NCBI GenBank assembly: GCA_033439295.1
Contig: JAVTLE010000014.1
Span: 3,038,001 to 3,102,000 of the forward strand
Direction: 5' to 3'
Origin: Deuterostichococcus epilithicus
Lineage: Eukaryota; Chlorophyta; Trebouxiophyceae; Prasiolales; Stichococcaceae
DNA: 64,000 bases
Positions 12,863-25,800 of the stretch are shown here, piece after piece. A program made the position numbers and the translations under genes. Under the pieces are notes generated by a model. It did no database searches. It was not told the DNA's origin and saw only the letters and a list, made by a program, of their open reading frames with translations. Every line of letters begins with the position of its first letter. Position 1 is the first letter of the stretch.

Positions 12863-13409
12863 GGCTGGGTGTTGACGGATTCTTTTTCCAAAGAGCGTAA
12901 TGAAGGGCACGCCCTCCATTATGCCGCAGCAGCCACCTGTGAAGGGCGCATGGCGACCCAATTCAGCATCCCATCCCATTTCATTAGAGGGATGGAGATT
13001 TCGCTTGCCGTCCACTACGCACGGTCTATCTGTTCACGCACCTGGCAGATAGTAGTAGAGGCACTCAAGCTGCCTCGGCTAGACTCGAGTACGTATACGT
13101 TTAGCAGCGTCGGCGCCCGTGCAGATTCACACGATGTCCAGAACTCGGCGCCAAACACTTGACAGGCAGGCGCGTCCCGGGTCGCGTGAGCAATAGGTGT
13201 CTCATGAAAATTCGGTGTCTGTCAGGGCTCCCAACACTGCACGCTGTTGTACCGCGACCTGGGGAAGGAAGAGCACTAGCTCTTCAGACTTATCATACAC
13301 CCCAGCCCTTGATATCTTGCATATGACACGCAATCGCCCTGCAATCGTCCAGTCTCTGTTGCGCCCGTTACGCCCGCTGTGGGTTTGTCAAGAGAGCTGT
13401 GCCAAGAGC
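12863..13409. promoter_or_regulatory. Divergent promoter region (one-finger gene / small membrane protein)
   Basis: About 550 bases separate the two opposite start codons, and no coding signal is seen between them. It should hold both promoters and 5' UTRs. No individual element could be identified. Confidence 0.4.
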
Positions 13410-13893
13410 ATGGCGGGCGTCGCGTTCGACGGCTCCCCATGGGTGACGGGCCTCCAGGCTAGCAGCGTGGGTGAGTGTCGCTGCAAGCACTCGACCTGCA
13501 GCTTGCATTCGCAGCAAATGTCAGGCCTGCGCATGTTCTGACGCGCCATGACGGCATCGCAGTGTTCGCAACGCTGGGCTGCACAATCTTTGGGGCATCG
13601 CTGGCAGCGCGCGCCATCCAGAAGGTTGGTTCCGTATGCTGTGGTGCGTCTGTTGCAGTGATGATGCAGCACGCATGTATGTTGCATGATAGCACGGTCT
13701 CACACCCCAAATTTTTGTGCGTGCGCTCCCATAGCGCTCAATGGAGGCAGGCGGCTACCAGCAGGCGCCGACACAGCGGCGGCGCTTTGACCCGGAGGAG
13801 TATGCGGCGCAGCAGCAGCAGCAGCAGCAGGCAGAGTGGAAGGAGGAGCCCGAGCCGCTGTACGAGCAGGAGCCCGCAGACAAGCGAGATTGA
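13410..13893 (+). CDS. Small single-pass membrane protein, unknown function
   Basis: Three exons join with matching phase: 13410-13470 (ends with a GTGAGT donor), 13515-13624 (GTTGGT donor) and 13735-13893 (TGA at 13891-13893). The product is about 108 residues. The N-terminus (MAGVAFDGSPWVTGLQASS) is followed by one hydrophobic helix (IAVFATLGCTIFGASLAA) and a highly charged C-terminal tail. The tail has RRRFDPEEY, seven glutamines and an acidic end (EEPEPLYEQEPADKRD). The conserved-looking tail and perfect phasing argue for a real gene. The layout fits a small organelle inner-membrane subunit or assembly factor, but no family is recognised. Confidence 0.6.
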
Positions 13894-14660
13894 CTCGTTT
13901 CCTGCTTCGCGGCAGGGCCGCGACAGCAGGAGCCGCGCCGGTTGTACACAAGAAACATTTCTGGAAAGAGAGATCGGAGCGTTAGGATTTTTTTGCCATT
14001 TGCGGAAAGTGTGCACTGCTGCAGGCGGGTAAATCAGCGCCGGCGCCGGGAACAAGGTGTCGCAGCCTGTGAACAGTTCAAAGGGGTTGGGATCAGGCAG
14101 AGACGGATGTTTGCAGCAAATGCAAGCAGGTTAGGAAGGCTGGAAGGGAATGTTTACTTCGGACCAAAGATTAGGCAAGACAAGAACGACGCTCCCGAAA
14201 ACCAATACAGCTGCGCACCAGCGTAAATCAAGCGTGCTTTCGACCCCTGCTGCATGAACCCTGCAAGAACACCGCCACCCCCTGCCTGACTTACTAGCCG
14301 AATGTCCTGGCACTCCTCACCACAGCACGATCGCAGCAATGTGCCCTCAACCCTGCAGCACCGGCGGCGCATGTCGCAGCACCGCACGGCACATGTCGCA
14401 GCGCCCGCCGCATTCACCGCTCACAGCCAACCCGGTTCCCTGCCCGCAAGACATGGGTGTGATCGACCGCTGAAATGCCTGCCTGATCGTTGCTAGCTGG
14501 ACAAGCACATTCCTCGAGCCCGAGACCCTCAACGCGGCCGCACAGTCTGGTCCGGCTGCAAGCTGCTGCATCAAGATCCTGAACCCGCACTCAAACCTGA
14601 CGACATACTCACACCCTGCCCCTCCCCGCCCCCAGCGGCACTGCGCCCGCCTCCGCCGGC
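13894..14660. other. Intergenic region between convergent genes
   Basis: It lies between two 3' ends, that of the small membrane-protein gene (plus) and that of the AT-hook gene (minus). No protein-like frame is seen. It presumably contains both 3' UTRs. Confidence 0.4.
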
Positions 14661-17600
14661 TCACGAACCGGCGACGACGTAATATTTTTTGGTGCCGGAC
14701 TTGTGGATGACGATGCGGCGCGTCTGGTGGCGCCGCCAGTCGGGAGCCCAGCAACCCCGCTCGTCCACGCGGCCGCTCTGCACCGGCACCAGCTCCCCCG
14801 GCTGCGCCGCCAGCCCGAGCAGCATCTCCGCCTCGTCCTCGTCCGCCCCCGGGCCCGCGCCGCCGCCTGCGCCGGACACACGTAACCCCGGTCCGCCGCT
14901 GTCCGCAGGAGGTGCAACTGTTTTCTAGGAGCATGCAAACTGACCGCAAAACCCCGAGGCATCCTCAACCCTTAACCCCTACAGCTGCGCCCTTCCAGCT
15001 GTCGGCGCGTGGGCCCCATACTCGAGCAGGCAAGGTAAGCATGACGAACTTTGACCACGAGGACGGCAGCGTGCTCGCCTGGTGCGGCACGCCTGCTGGC
15101 CTGCTGTCCCGGCACAGCAGCGCCAGGCTTGCCGCCGTCCGCCACCTGCGATGCCAGCTCCGCCAGGCTGGGCGGCCCCGTCGGCTGGCGCCGGCTGCTG
15201 GCGCCAGCATCCGCGCCGCCGTCGCCCGCACCATTGTCCCCCGTCAAGCCTGAGTCATTCGGCTCGGCGCCTGCGACGAGGCCCGCAGCCTGTATCGCCG
15301 CCAGCCCAGCGCTACCTCCTTGCCGGCTTGTGTTCTTGCCGCCCACTCCGCCGCTGGGTAGCAGGTCACTGCTGGGCGGGACGCTGCCGCTGAGCGTGAT
15401 GGATGGCGTAAGGTGCAGCTGGCTTGACAGGCGGCCACCGCCGTCACTGCTGCTGTCGGCAGAAACCACGCCAGGCGTCGCGGCAGCTGCTGCAGCTTCC
15501 AGCGGGGAGTCCTGTCGTGCAACATCAGAAGTGCTCTCAGAGACTTGGCTGTGTCCACATGTGCGGCCCATATTTCGACAAAGCCGTGCCAGGTGCGACT
15601 TCATTTCCCTGAGCTGGGCCAAAGCGGACCAAAAGACAGAGCAGAATCTCAGCAGGAACCTGGAGGGAACAAGAGCGGATTTCGGAGCGGTGTCAGCTCT
15701 GCAGCCAGCTCCGCAGCTGTGCAAGGGGTGCCGCACATAGGGCCAGCACGTCGTTGTCCACACCTCGGCGGGGCTGCCAGCGAGGCCCTGCTCGGCGGCC
15801 AGCAGCAGCGCCTCAGCGGCGCTAGTCTGCCCGCGGCCGCCGCGGCCGCCGCGCCCCTTGCGGCCCGCGTTGCGCTGCGCCTCCTCCATAGCCTTGGTGC
15901 GCGCCACCGCGCGCGCCTGCTGCCGCCGCCAGTTCCACGGGCGCACGCCCGGCGGCGGCGGCACCTGCATGAAGCCTTGTCCCAGCTGAACACTCCCTTC
16001 CAGTGTCCTCATCAAGGAGCACTCCGCAACCAAGGATCCGGGCACACGTGCAGAGCCTTGAACCGAAAACACTCCGTTGGGTGCACAGACTGACGACTTT
16101 CAGCAGAAAGCACAGATCTGAAGCAGCAGTGACGTGCGCGCCAGTGTGCTGCACTCGAAACCCTGCCCATGGCCGGCGGGGCCACTGGTGGCCGCACCTT
16201 GAGGGCCTCCTCCAGGGTCATGACCTTGCCGGGCGGCAGCGCAGGCAGGCCGCGCGTGCGCGGCCGTCCCCGCTTGCGCTGCGGCTGCAGCGCCGAGTGC
16301 ACTGCCGACTGCCGCGTGGACGCCGCCTCCTCTGCAGACGGTGGCAGCGGGGGCGGCGGCGGGGGCGGCTTCGGCAATTTGGCCGCCGCGGCGGCCGCCT
16401 CCTCGGCGGNCNNGCCCGGCGACGGGTCCAGCCGCGGCCGCGGGGCGGCGGGCGCGGAGGCCCCGTCGCCGGCGCGGCTCGCCTGCCACGCCGCCAGCAT
16501 TGGCTGCAGCTGCTGCAGGATGATGGCCGGGCCGACGGGGATCGGCGGCAGCACCGGCTTGGGCGGCCGCAGCGGCAGCGCCGGCAGCTGTGTGGGGCCA
16601 AGCGCCATGGTCACGCCGGCGGCCGCCGCCGGGGCAAGGGCGCCCCGTGCGGCGCTGGCCGATGCACCAGGGGCGGCGGAGGGGGCGGGGACGCCGGCCG
16701 GCATGACCAGCGACAGGTGGCCCCAGGGGCTTGGGCGGCCCGCTGCCAGTACGGGCGCCGCGGCCTGCGCCACAGCCGGGCCAGCACGTGGGTCTCGGCA
16801 TGCAGCGGCGCCGCCCGGCGCGGCAACACTGCCCATGGCTGTCGCCATCTGCTGCTGCGGCGGCGGCAAGCCTGGCGGCTGCAGCTGCGGCGGCAGCTGC
16901 GGCGGGGTCGGCATTGCGGCACGGGGACGGACGGACGCCTGCTGCGGCCCCAGCGGCCGCGGACGCTGCTGCTGCGAGTGCAGCGGCATGGGCAGGCGAG
17001 CGCCCGGGAGTGCAGGCCGCGGCGCATGGCCTGCGCCGGCCGCCGNGGCGCTGACCGGGCGCCGGCCGGCGGCCCCGGCCGAGGGTCTGCGTGCGGCGCC
17101 ACTGGCCACGGCCGGGGCGCGCCCGGCGGCGGAGGCGGCAGGCGGAACTCGCTGTGCAGCCCCAGGCGAATGGCCTCCTCCATCCAGATGGGCACCTCGC
17201 GGCGCCACGCTCGGCGGCGGCCGTCCCATGGCCGCCCGCGGGCGGCACCCAAATCCTGCTGCTGCTCCGCTGTGGGACGCAACAGCCGCGATCAGATGTC
17301 GGTAAGCCGTTCAACACCCTCGATGTGCTGCACTGAAGGATGTGCAGCGCATGCGCACAGGATCGTGAGCACTACGAGTGTGCAGAGCCAGCGCCTAGAG
17401 GGTGGCGACACAAGCACGAGGTGCAACACTCCACTGAGGCATCGGTCTCAGGCCAGCCGACTTGCATCTCATCTGTCATGTCGTACGGCCGGAGCAGCAC
17501 AGCTCGCACCTTCACCCACGGTCGCAGGCGCCGGGCGGACGTGCGCAGGTGAGATTGTGTCCGGGGATTTGGCGCCAGCAGGCTGTGCAGCGCTGCCGGG

Positions 17601-20600
17601 CTGAGCGGATTGTGGCAGCGGGGCTCCGTGAGCGTTAGGCCCGGGCCCCAGGACAAGCGTCTTGTCCAGAGACGCCAGCGCCGTGCTAAAGAACGGGTGC
17701 ATCGACTGCTGCCGCTGTGGCGCGGGCGGCTGCGGGGCGGCAGGCGGATGTGCCGGCGCTGGCGGAGGCGCCTGCTGGCGGCGCTCCGCTGCACCCGCCG
17801 CCATCGACGGCGAGTCAGCGCCGGCTGCTGTGCGTTTGGCTGGCTGTGCAGCTGCGGACGTTGCAGGCGCAGACGCCTCAGATGGAGCGGTGGAGGCTGC
17901 AGGCCGTGGCTCGTGGCCCGCCTGACGAAGTGTCGACGCTCGTCTGGCAGCGGGCACAGCCGGGCTGGACTGGGCTGCAGACTCTCCGGCGTGCTCATCA
18001 GAGCCTGGCGCTTCGCACTGCGTGTGGGCCAGCGACAGCCAGCCACTGCTCGCGCCAGCGTCCTGGGCTGCCGCAGTTTCAGCCGCCTTCGCCGCCTCTG
18101 CTTCCGCCGCCACCGCCGCTGGGTCTGCAAGCAGGGCCGGCGCGGCGTGCGGCAGTTGCAGTCGGCTGCTGGCCTCCCCATTGCCATCCGCCGCTGCGTC
18201 GTCTGCGTCCGCTTCCCTTGGCTCCCGGTTCACGAGCACCAGGCTGGGCGGCGTGACTGCCTCGCTGCCTGAGGATTCGACCTCCGGCGCCGACAGCTGG
18301 CCGGTGCCGTCACCTGCGATGGCATCCGTGGCATCCGAACCCGCCTCTGCGCTCCCCGCCGGCCTTTCCCCTCGGGTGCAGCCCGGCGCCGCGGACACGC
18401 TCACGTCGCCGCCGGCGAATGGGCGGCGGGCAGCACGCGCACGAGCCGCTTCCGCCTTCCGGTCCTCCGTCGAGGCCAGCTGCCGCCCAGGGCGCTGGTC
18501 GATGAGCCGCTCCGGCTCGCGGCGGGCGCGCTTTGGGCGGCCCATGAGCGCGAGCGGCAGCACCAGCTCTATCGGCATCTGATACACCGGCTGCCGCGGT
18601 CGCTCCTTGGCCGGCGCGGCGGACGCTGCCTCCGCTGCAGGCGCTGGCGGTGGCAGCTCTGGGACCGCGGACTTCGCCAGCAGCGCTGCAGCTGCCTGTT
18701 GGCCGGAGCCAGGCAAAGTGCCGGCGGTGGTGTTCTGACCGGCAGCGGCTGCGCTGGAGCGCCGCTTGGACGGAGAGCCATCCCCATCGTCCGCTGGAGG
18801 CCGCTTCTTGGCGGCAGCTGCCGAGGACTGCAACGTGCTGAAGGCTGTGGGGCCTGGCGCATCTGGCTCCTCTGCTGATGGTGGGTTGATGGGCTCGGCG
18901 GCAGCCGCATCCGTCCAAGCTGAAACAGTCCTGGCGGCGGACGGCGACTTGGCGGACGACGAGGCCAGCTGGGGCCCCTCAGGCTCGTGCATGAGCAGCG
19001 ACGGGCGCCGGCGGGCGCGCGGGTGCAACACGACGGGCGCCGACAGCGCCGCCAGCTCCCCCGCGCGGCGCTTGCCGCCCGACACCTTTGGGGGGTAGGG
19101 CCCGTCGCTCGAGTCCAGCTGCTGCTGGGCTGCCGTCTCTGCTTCCTGGCCAGCGGCACTGGCCTGGCTGTTGGTGGCCGATGCTCGAGCATGTCGGCCC
19201 AACCGGCTGGGCTCTGTTGCCGTGTCCGCCGCCGCTGCAGGATCATCATCCGAAGGGGGCTGGGCGTCAGGGGCCTCTGCGCTGGCTGCAGTGGGCGGCT
19301 GCTGCACCACTGCACGCATGCTAGGGTGCCACTGCTCCACTGGCTGCCGGTCGCTGGGAGCGCCGCTGCTGGGGGCAGTGGGCTCTGGCACTCCGGCCGG
19401 CCGGCTGGCTGCGGCAGGCTGCGCGGCTGCGCTGCTGTCCATGGGCTCAGCAACCGCATCGAACGGGGCCGCCTCTGCCACCACCGCCGCCGGTCCTGGC
19501 GCCGGCTCTGCTGCCTCGGTTATCGGCGAGGGCGCAATGGCGGATGCCTGCGCCGCTGACTGCCCTTGCTGGCGCTGCAATTGCGAGGGGCCCTGGACCG
19601 CCAGCGCCACCTCGGGCGGCGACCCCTCGTCAATTGTCGATGATGCGCCATGAGGCAGCGGCGGCACTGCCAGGGGTGACGAGTTTGCTCGAACAGCAGG
19701 CCCGGCTGCAGGGACACCATCTGGTAGTCAGCACGTTCGACAATCATGATGTGTTCTGCCAGGGAATGGGACAGAATGTTAGATGGTGCGGGTTTCCAGC
19801 TCAGGCGCTGCCTTTGAGCCCTGCAGCACATGCTGCATGCTGCGCTATGGTGGCGGGACGACATCTTAGCTGGCGACTGTGCACTGCGTGCTTCCATCAC
19901 TATGGGGCTGCCAGCTCGACCTGCCAGATGGCAGACCTGGCTTCTGATTCTGGTGCTTCTTCAGCCACACGCAGCCCTTGCAGCGGCTAGCCAGGCCGCT
20001 TGGCTGCGCCCGGTCCCGGTGGTACTCGCTTGACGGCTTGACCTGGTCATCAAGACACATATACCGTACATCAACCAGAGTGCTCCCAAATGGATCATCA
20101 GACCTGGCTTCGCAGGCGTGAATTGCGAGCACTTGCCGCATTGCCGACAGACTGGGTGAGAGCATGCGTACAGCGAGAGCAATCGCCGAGCTGGGATGTG
20201 GCAAGCCTGCCCTGTGCATCAGGCAGATGCACACCGTGTGGCAGCCGGGGCACAGCTTATGGGACGGCGGCGGCGGGCGGCCTGCTGGTGTGCCGCCGCC
20301 TTCTGCTGCGCCATTGTCTGCGCTGGCGCTTGCGCCGCCACCTCCATTCAGCCTGTGCAGACATAACCAGCATCCAGTCTGTGTCGTGCAGGAGCAGAGC
20401 CACGAAGTGGANGGCCCCTCCAGTGTCCGTGAATCAACCATTTGGTGCCGGCCAGCACGAGGAGGCATGTGCCCATGAGCGTGTAGAATCAGGGGCGCCA
20501 GCGATGGGCCACAGAGCAGGAGGCACAGGCTTTCAGCGCATTGTTGGTTCAGTAGACAACTTGAAAAGGAACTGCAAGTCCGTTGGGAAGACCAGGAGAC

Positions 20601-21562
20601 TTTGACAGGCACGCACTAGACAGCCGCAAGCGCACCGGCAGGACTTGCAGGCGGCACGCAGGCCGTCCGCCTTGGAGTTGTCCTTGTTGAAGGCGGACGC
20701 CCCCAGCGTGGCGCCGCACTTGCGGCACACTTTGGTGCCGCCGGCTGCCTGCTGCCCCTGCCGTCGCTCCTGATTGCGCGCCGCCGCCAGCGCCGACCTG
20801 CAGCGGCGGTCGACGCATGCAGTCAGGAGGGGTGATGGGTGCGGCCATGCGAAAGCTCGTCGATGTACATGGTTGCGGCTGGTGGTGCATGTCCAGCTGT
20901 GAGGTGGTTGATCTGGCGGGCTGCTGTGTGGTGGCCACCTCTCGTTGCTGCAGGGCCTGCAGTATGAGCGGAGTCCGTCCGCATTGCTGGCGTCGCGGTT
21001 GAAGTCGGCACTTGGCTTCAACAGGCGACAGCGGGGGCAGTGCTTCTCGGCCACAGTCGGCGCCTGCGCGAGGGCAAACATGCATGAGTAGATGTTCTGC
21101 CACTATAACACACTATGTTGCAGACTTAGGTTGTGGCCAAGGCATCTGACGGCCTCATCCCGGCATCATTCAAGCTAGTCAGATGTATCGGTCGATTTGA
21201 CGTACCCCTGCTTGCTGGTTCTTGCTGCGCGTCTTGGACTTCGAGATGGCTGCGACCGTGTTCTGGCACGAGGTGCAGTAGGAGGCAAGACCATCACAGT
21301 TGGCGCGATTCCGGTAGTACTCTGATGACGGCTTCGTCTGCAGGCATCTGGGGCACAGCTTGAGCGTTGGGACGGCTGGCTTCGCAGCGGCAGGGCTGGC
21401 GGCAGCAGCTGCCCCCTGATCCGCCGCATGCTCCGATGATCCGGACAGTCCGGCAGGCACCTCGGGGGTTACTGCGGCAGGCCCCGACATGGCTCCGCTG
21501 CCGGCAGCGCCACGGCTACGCTGCTGCGCTGCGGCCGCTACAGCACTGCCTTTTGCTGCTGC

Positions 21563-21634
<72 letters not shown>

Positions 21635-21892
21635 GTTGTCAGCATCGGCCTGCGGAGTGCTGTCCAGAGCAACTGCTGTGCTGTCTGGCGTGCTGTCTGG
21701 CGTGCCGTCTGGCTGCCATTGTGTGGTAGCTGCGGCCCAACGCTTGGCCTGCTGTAGCTCACTTCGAGCAGGCGCCCTGCTGTCTGCCAGCTCATCCGCA
21801 CATGGCTCTGAGGTGGCGACAAATTCAGAGCGGCGCCGAGATGTGCCGTTGGAGCTGCCACCACGCAGCGCTGTCTGGAGCCAGTTCAACAT
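14661..21892 (-). CDS. Four-finger, polyQ and AT-hook nuclear-type protein
   Basis: This is a probable nuclear, DNA-associated protein. The chosen ATG at 21892 begins MLNWLQTALRGG. Order from the N-terminus: a disordered region, a polyglutamine tract (about 22 residues), and four C-x2-C-x22-C-x2-C modules at about 21354-21265, 21045-20955, 20733-20640 and 20247-19960 (the last is split by an intron after CPGCHT). A long Ala/Pro/Ser-rich region (19.7-16.0 kb) contains two AT-hook-like cores, MGRPKRARREPE (about 18.54 kb) and QRKRGRPRTRG (about 16.26 kb). A basic RGG-like patch and an orderly C-terminus (RRIVIHKSGTKKYYVVAG, stop 14661) follow. The finger part joins the AT-hook part in phase: a donor after NQKP (phase 1) matches an acceptor at about 19722. 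Ns interrupt 16.41 and 17.05 kb. It could be two genes if that junction is wrong. Confidence 0.65.
21565..21632 (-). repeat. CAG/CTG microsatellite coding polyglutamine
   Basis: About 22 uninterrupted CTG units on the plus strand read as CAG (Gln) in the first exon of the four-finger gene. This length is likely to vary between strains. Confidence 0.9.
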
Positions 21893-22840
21893 TGACTCGG
21901 TTCGCCTGTGCCTGCGAGCATAGGAGGCAATGAGATCTCGACAGATAATCAGCATTTGCTGTTCACCTGCTGCTGTACTAATTGCTGCACAAGCATCACA
22001 CTGGAGGTGTTCTTCAGAACACCTTTATGTGCAGAATGCGACACACGCGAGATGACATGTCAGGCCTGATTGACCACGCTGTATATGTAAGATGTGCCAC
22101 TGCGGCCGATGCCCGCTAGCGATGCCATCCGCATACAGCCAGACGTCAGGCTGCCACCCTTTGATTTCGTGCAATCAGGGTCACTTGTGCACGTTTCGCA
22201 GGTGTCGCGGACCGTTCAATCGTCAAGAAACCATTGCTATATGAATGCTGAGCTCACCTGCAAGACTGCTAGACATTCCAAACGACATCAGGCTGCAGCC
22301 GTGGGCTGCGCGCAATCTGGAACAAACGCCACACTGCGCAGGGTGCGGGTCCGTCAGTTCCTGTAAACACAGCCGCAACCTCGCATGTGAAGCCGACACA
22401 TCGACGCCAGCCTTGCTAGACCAAGGTCTGTCCGCAAGCACGTTCTGAGAAAGCGATGGAGTCATGTCGGAGCGGGCGAGAATTGCGGCATCCATTATGA
22501 GATTCCCCATTATAGGGCGGGGAATTGTCCAGGGAAATTCCGAAACTCGGTGTGCGCACTTCAGTCATGGTTTCCGGCACTAATGCTGATGGGGCGTTGA
22601 AAATGCAGCCTTCAACTGCTGAGGTGCGAAACCACCGTCCATCCAAGACGTCCAAATCTGACCCGAGCGCATCTTGTGCTGCACTCACAGTGGTGCTGTG
22701 TGCAGGGAACACACACCTCCGGCTGGGTAGGGTAGGGTGGATACTCCTCCTAAGGGGCGATGGCTGCCCTTCCCAATTGTACAACCTAACCCGACTCCCG
22801 TCGTTGAGCTGCGCCAAGCAACAGCGCTGTTGCCGCCGAA
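21893..22840. other. Intergenic region between two finger genes
   Basis: It lies upstream of the four-finger gene and downstream of the eight-finger gene, both on the minus strand. No supported coding signal is seen. Confidence 0.4.
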
Positions 22841-25800
22841 TCATGCCGCCGCGGCGTTTTGTTCTGGGTGCTGCTGCAGCTGCTGGTGCTGCATCTGCTG
22901 CTGCTCCGCCTCCATGGCAGGCTGATACTGCAGCTGCACCTGCCCCGGGTCGGGCAACCCCTGCTGCGGCGCATACTGCACATACTGCTGCTGGTGCTGC
23001 TGCGCCGCTGCCTGCTGCTGCGCATACTGCTGCACCTGGTGTGCGTGGACCTCGGCCATCATGTCTGCAAATGGGCAAACCGAGCATAGAGTCAGTGTCA
23101 TGTGGTGCAGCGATGCTCTGCAGCGACAATAGGGGCGCCAAACCAGCAGCAATGCGCCCTTCAGAGCGACTGACAGAGGCGTCTCCCAGACAAGCGCATG
23201 GGTGCAGCAGCTGCTGAGGCTGTCGAGTCGATGGCAGCAGGCCAACGCACCGGGCAGCGGGGCGTGCGCGGCGGGCAGCGCGGTGGGCGGCAGCGCGGAG
23301 GCCGCGGCGCCGACTGCGGCGGGCCGCGGCTCCTGCGCCTGACGCGCGGCATTCTTGCAGGAGCGGCACCAGGATTGCAGCCCGTCGTGGCTCTGCTCGC
23401 GGCGGAAGAAGTCGGCGGCCGGCTTCAGCACATGGCACTTGCTGCACGGCTTCTCCACCACCGTCGGCTGCTTCACCACCGGACGCGCCGCCTGTTGTCA
23501 TCGACATACGGTGTCAGAAACTGCAGCGGATGGAGTGAAAGCAGGGCACATGTAGCCGGGGGAGGCGGGCCAAGGGACGGCAAAAGTCTGCAGGTGGAGA
23601 GCACGCACTCGGGGGCAGGCGCCGTGCACTTCCGACCAGCTCTGGGTGCGAGGGCACGCCAATGCAGCACAAAGGAGTGCGCATGTGCACGGACAAGGCG
23701 AGCTGAGATGGACAGAGGAAGGACTTGCAAGTGCCTCGCACCTTCATGCAATCCTTGCATTGGCTCTGCAGCCCGTCCGATGTGCGCTTGTAGCGGTCGA
23801 AGGTGGACGCGGGCTTGACCTCGTTGCACTTTGAGCACTTTTTGGCGTCCACCGTCGGCGTCGTCACGTTCTGCAGCGCCGACCGCTTGCACTGCTTGCA
23901 CTGGCTCTCCAGCCGGTCGGTGGTGTGCTTGTTGCGGTAGAACTGGTCCGCCGGCTGCACCTGGTGGCACTTGCTGCACGTCTTCTCCGCTGGCGCGACG
24001 CCCAGCTGCGACGCCTGCGCTGCGGTGCGCTGCGCTTCCTGTGCCCAGAGGGCAATGTGATGAGGGCAGAAGCCGCCGCAAAGGCAGCCGGTGCAGGGGA
24101 ATGATGAGGGCGCCAGGACTTGCGCAAGTGGGGCGGCAGCATGACATCACAGCTGCATCCAGAGGTGTCAGCAACGTACGCACAAGAGGGCACTCGCTCC
24201 TGAGTCCTGCTATTGACTTCAGAAAACCAGCACCCCGTCTGCAATACCTCCTCGGCATGAGACAAGACGAGCTTTTGAGTCGCGAATGATAGCGCACCTG
24301 CTCGCAGATGCGGCACAGGATGGCGTAGCCATCGGGGCTGCCGGCGACGATGCGGAACTGGGTCGTAGAGCGCACTTCCTGGCACTGCGGGCAACTCTTG
24401 AAGGACTCGGGCTGCTGCTGCGCCGACGGCTCGCCGTCCGCTTGCTGCGCCGGCGGCTGCAGCGCCTGCTGCGCTGCTGCCAGGGCGGCGGCATCCCAGC
24501 CACCGACCGCCTGCTCGGGCGCCACGCCCAGCGGCAGGCCCTGCGAGACCGCCACTGCGGCATCTGCATCGCAACCGAGCAGCAGGGCGATGAGAGCCGG
24601 CCACAGAGCCCGAGAAGCAGGGCGAGGCACATGGGAGGGGCACAGCGACCATGTGCAGCAAGCGCGGAACCTGTCGAGTGCTACTGTGACATATCTGTGA
24701 GCCTGTACACGAACCATGAGAACACAGGGTTTCACACAGGCAGGAAAGCGATGGAGGCAGGTCCCGAGCACAAACGAACACGAAGAGGCAGCAGGCGGCG
24801 GGACCGGGACCGCACTGGGGTCGTGGCCCATGAGGCCGGCGGCGAACATGGGGTTGTGGCTGTTGGGGTCCATCGGCAGCGATGCCTGCAGCTGCTGCAC
24901 CGGCAGCAGCTGCTGCGCCATGGACGCCGCCGCCTGCTGCGCGCCGCCGGCCGCCTCCTGCTGCTTGGCCTCCGCCGCCAGCTGCGCCTGCTTCGCGCGC
25001 GACTGGTTCTTGCAGGCCTGCGCGGAAGGCGGGGGCTCCCGGCTGAGTAGGCACCGGCGTGCATGCCAGGGCGGGTGAGCTACGACACAGTGGCTGGCTT
25101 GCCTGTCGCACGAGTGTTGCAGGCCTTGTTTCACATGTTGCTCGGTGGCAGCGTCACTACATGTTGCTCGGCGGCAGCGTCGGTTACCGCAACACAAGCG
25201 TTCTGGTCAGGCAACGATGCCACTCGGTGATGGGTCAGCACCCTGCGGAACGACACCCTGCCTGACAGAGCAGCACACCTTGCAGTACGACTGCAGGCCG
25301 TCGGAGGAGAACTTGAAGCGGAAGAAGTCGTTGGAGGACTTGAGCTCACGGCACTTGGTGCACCGCTTCTCCGCCACTGTTGGTTCCGCCACCATCGTGC
25401 GCGCCGCCTGCGCCCCAGCCGGATATGTCAGCATCCCCGAGGCAACTAGCATTCCCGGGTGCCCTGCAGGTGCATTGCACCACCAAAGCCAGCTGCAGGC
25501 ACTGCACAAAATTGCTGGCATGCAGAGCCGCGCAAAGACCCCTCCGTGCATGCATCTCTGGAGCCAAGGATCTGCCCAGCCAACCTGGAGCACAGACACG
25601 AACAGGCTGCAGCGTTCCGAGGAAGCGGGCACCTTCATGCAGGCCTTGCACTGGCTCTGCAGGCCGTCGGCGGTGCGCTTGTAGCGGTCGAACTCGGCAG
25701 CCGCCTTCTCCTCGTGGCACTTGCTGCACTGCTTGCGCTCCACGGTGGGCACCTCCGTCATGGGCAGCGCCGACCGGATGCATTCCTTGCACCTGCAGGA

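Noticed and set aside
16003-17604. Long plus-strand Arg/Gly/Ala-rich open frame
   Set aside because: It is the antisense shadow of the GC-rich AT-hook gene exons, which hold AT-hook motifs and phased splice sites on the minus strand.
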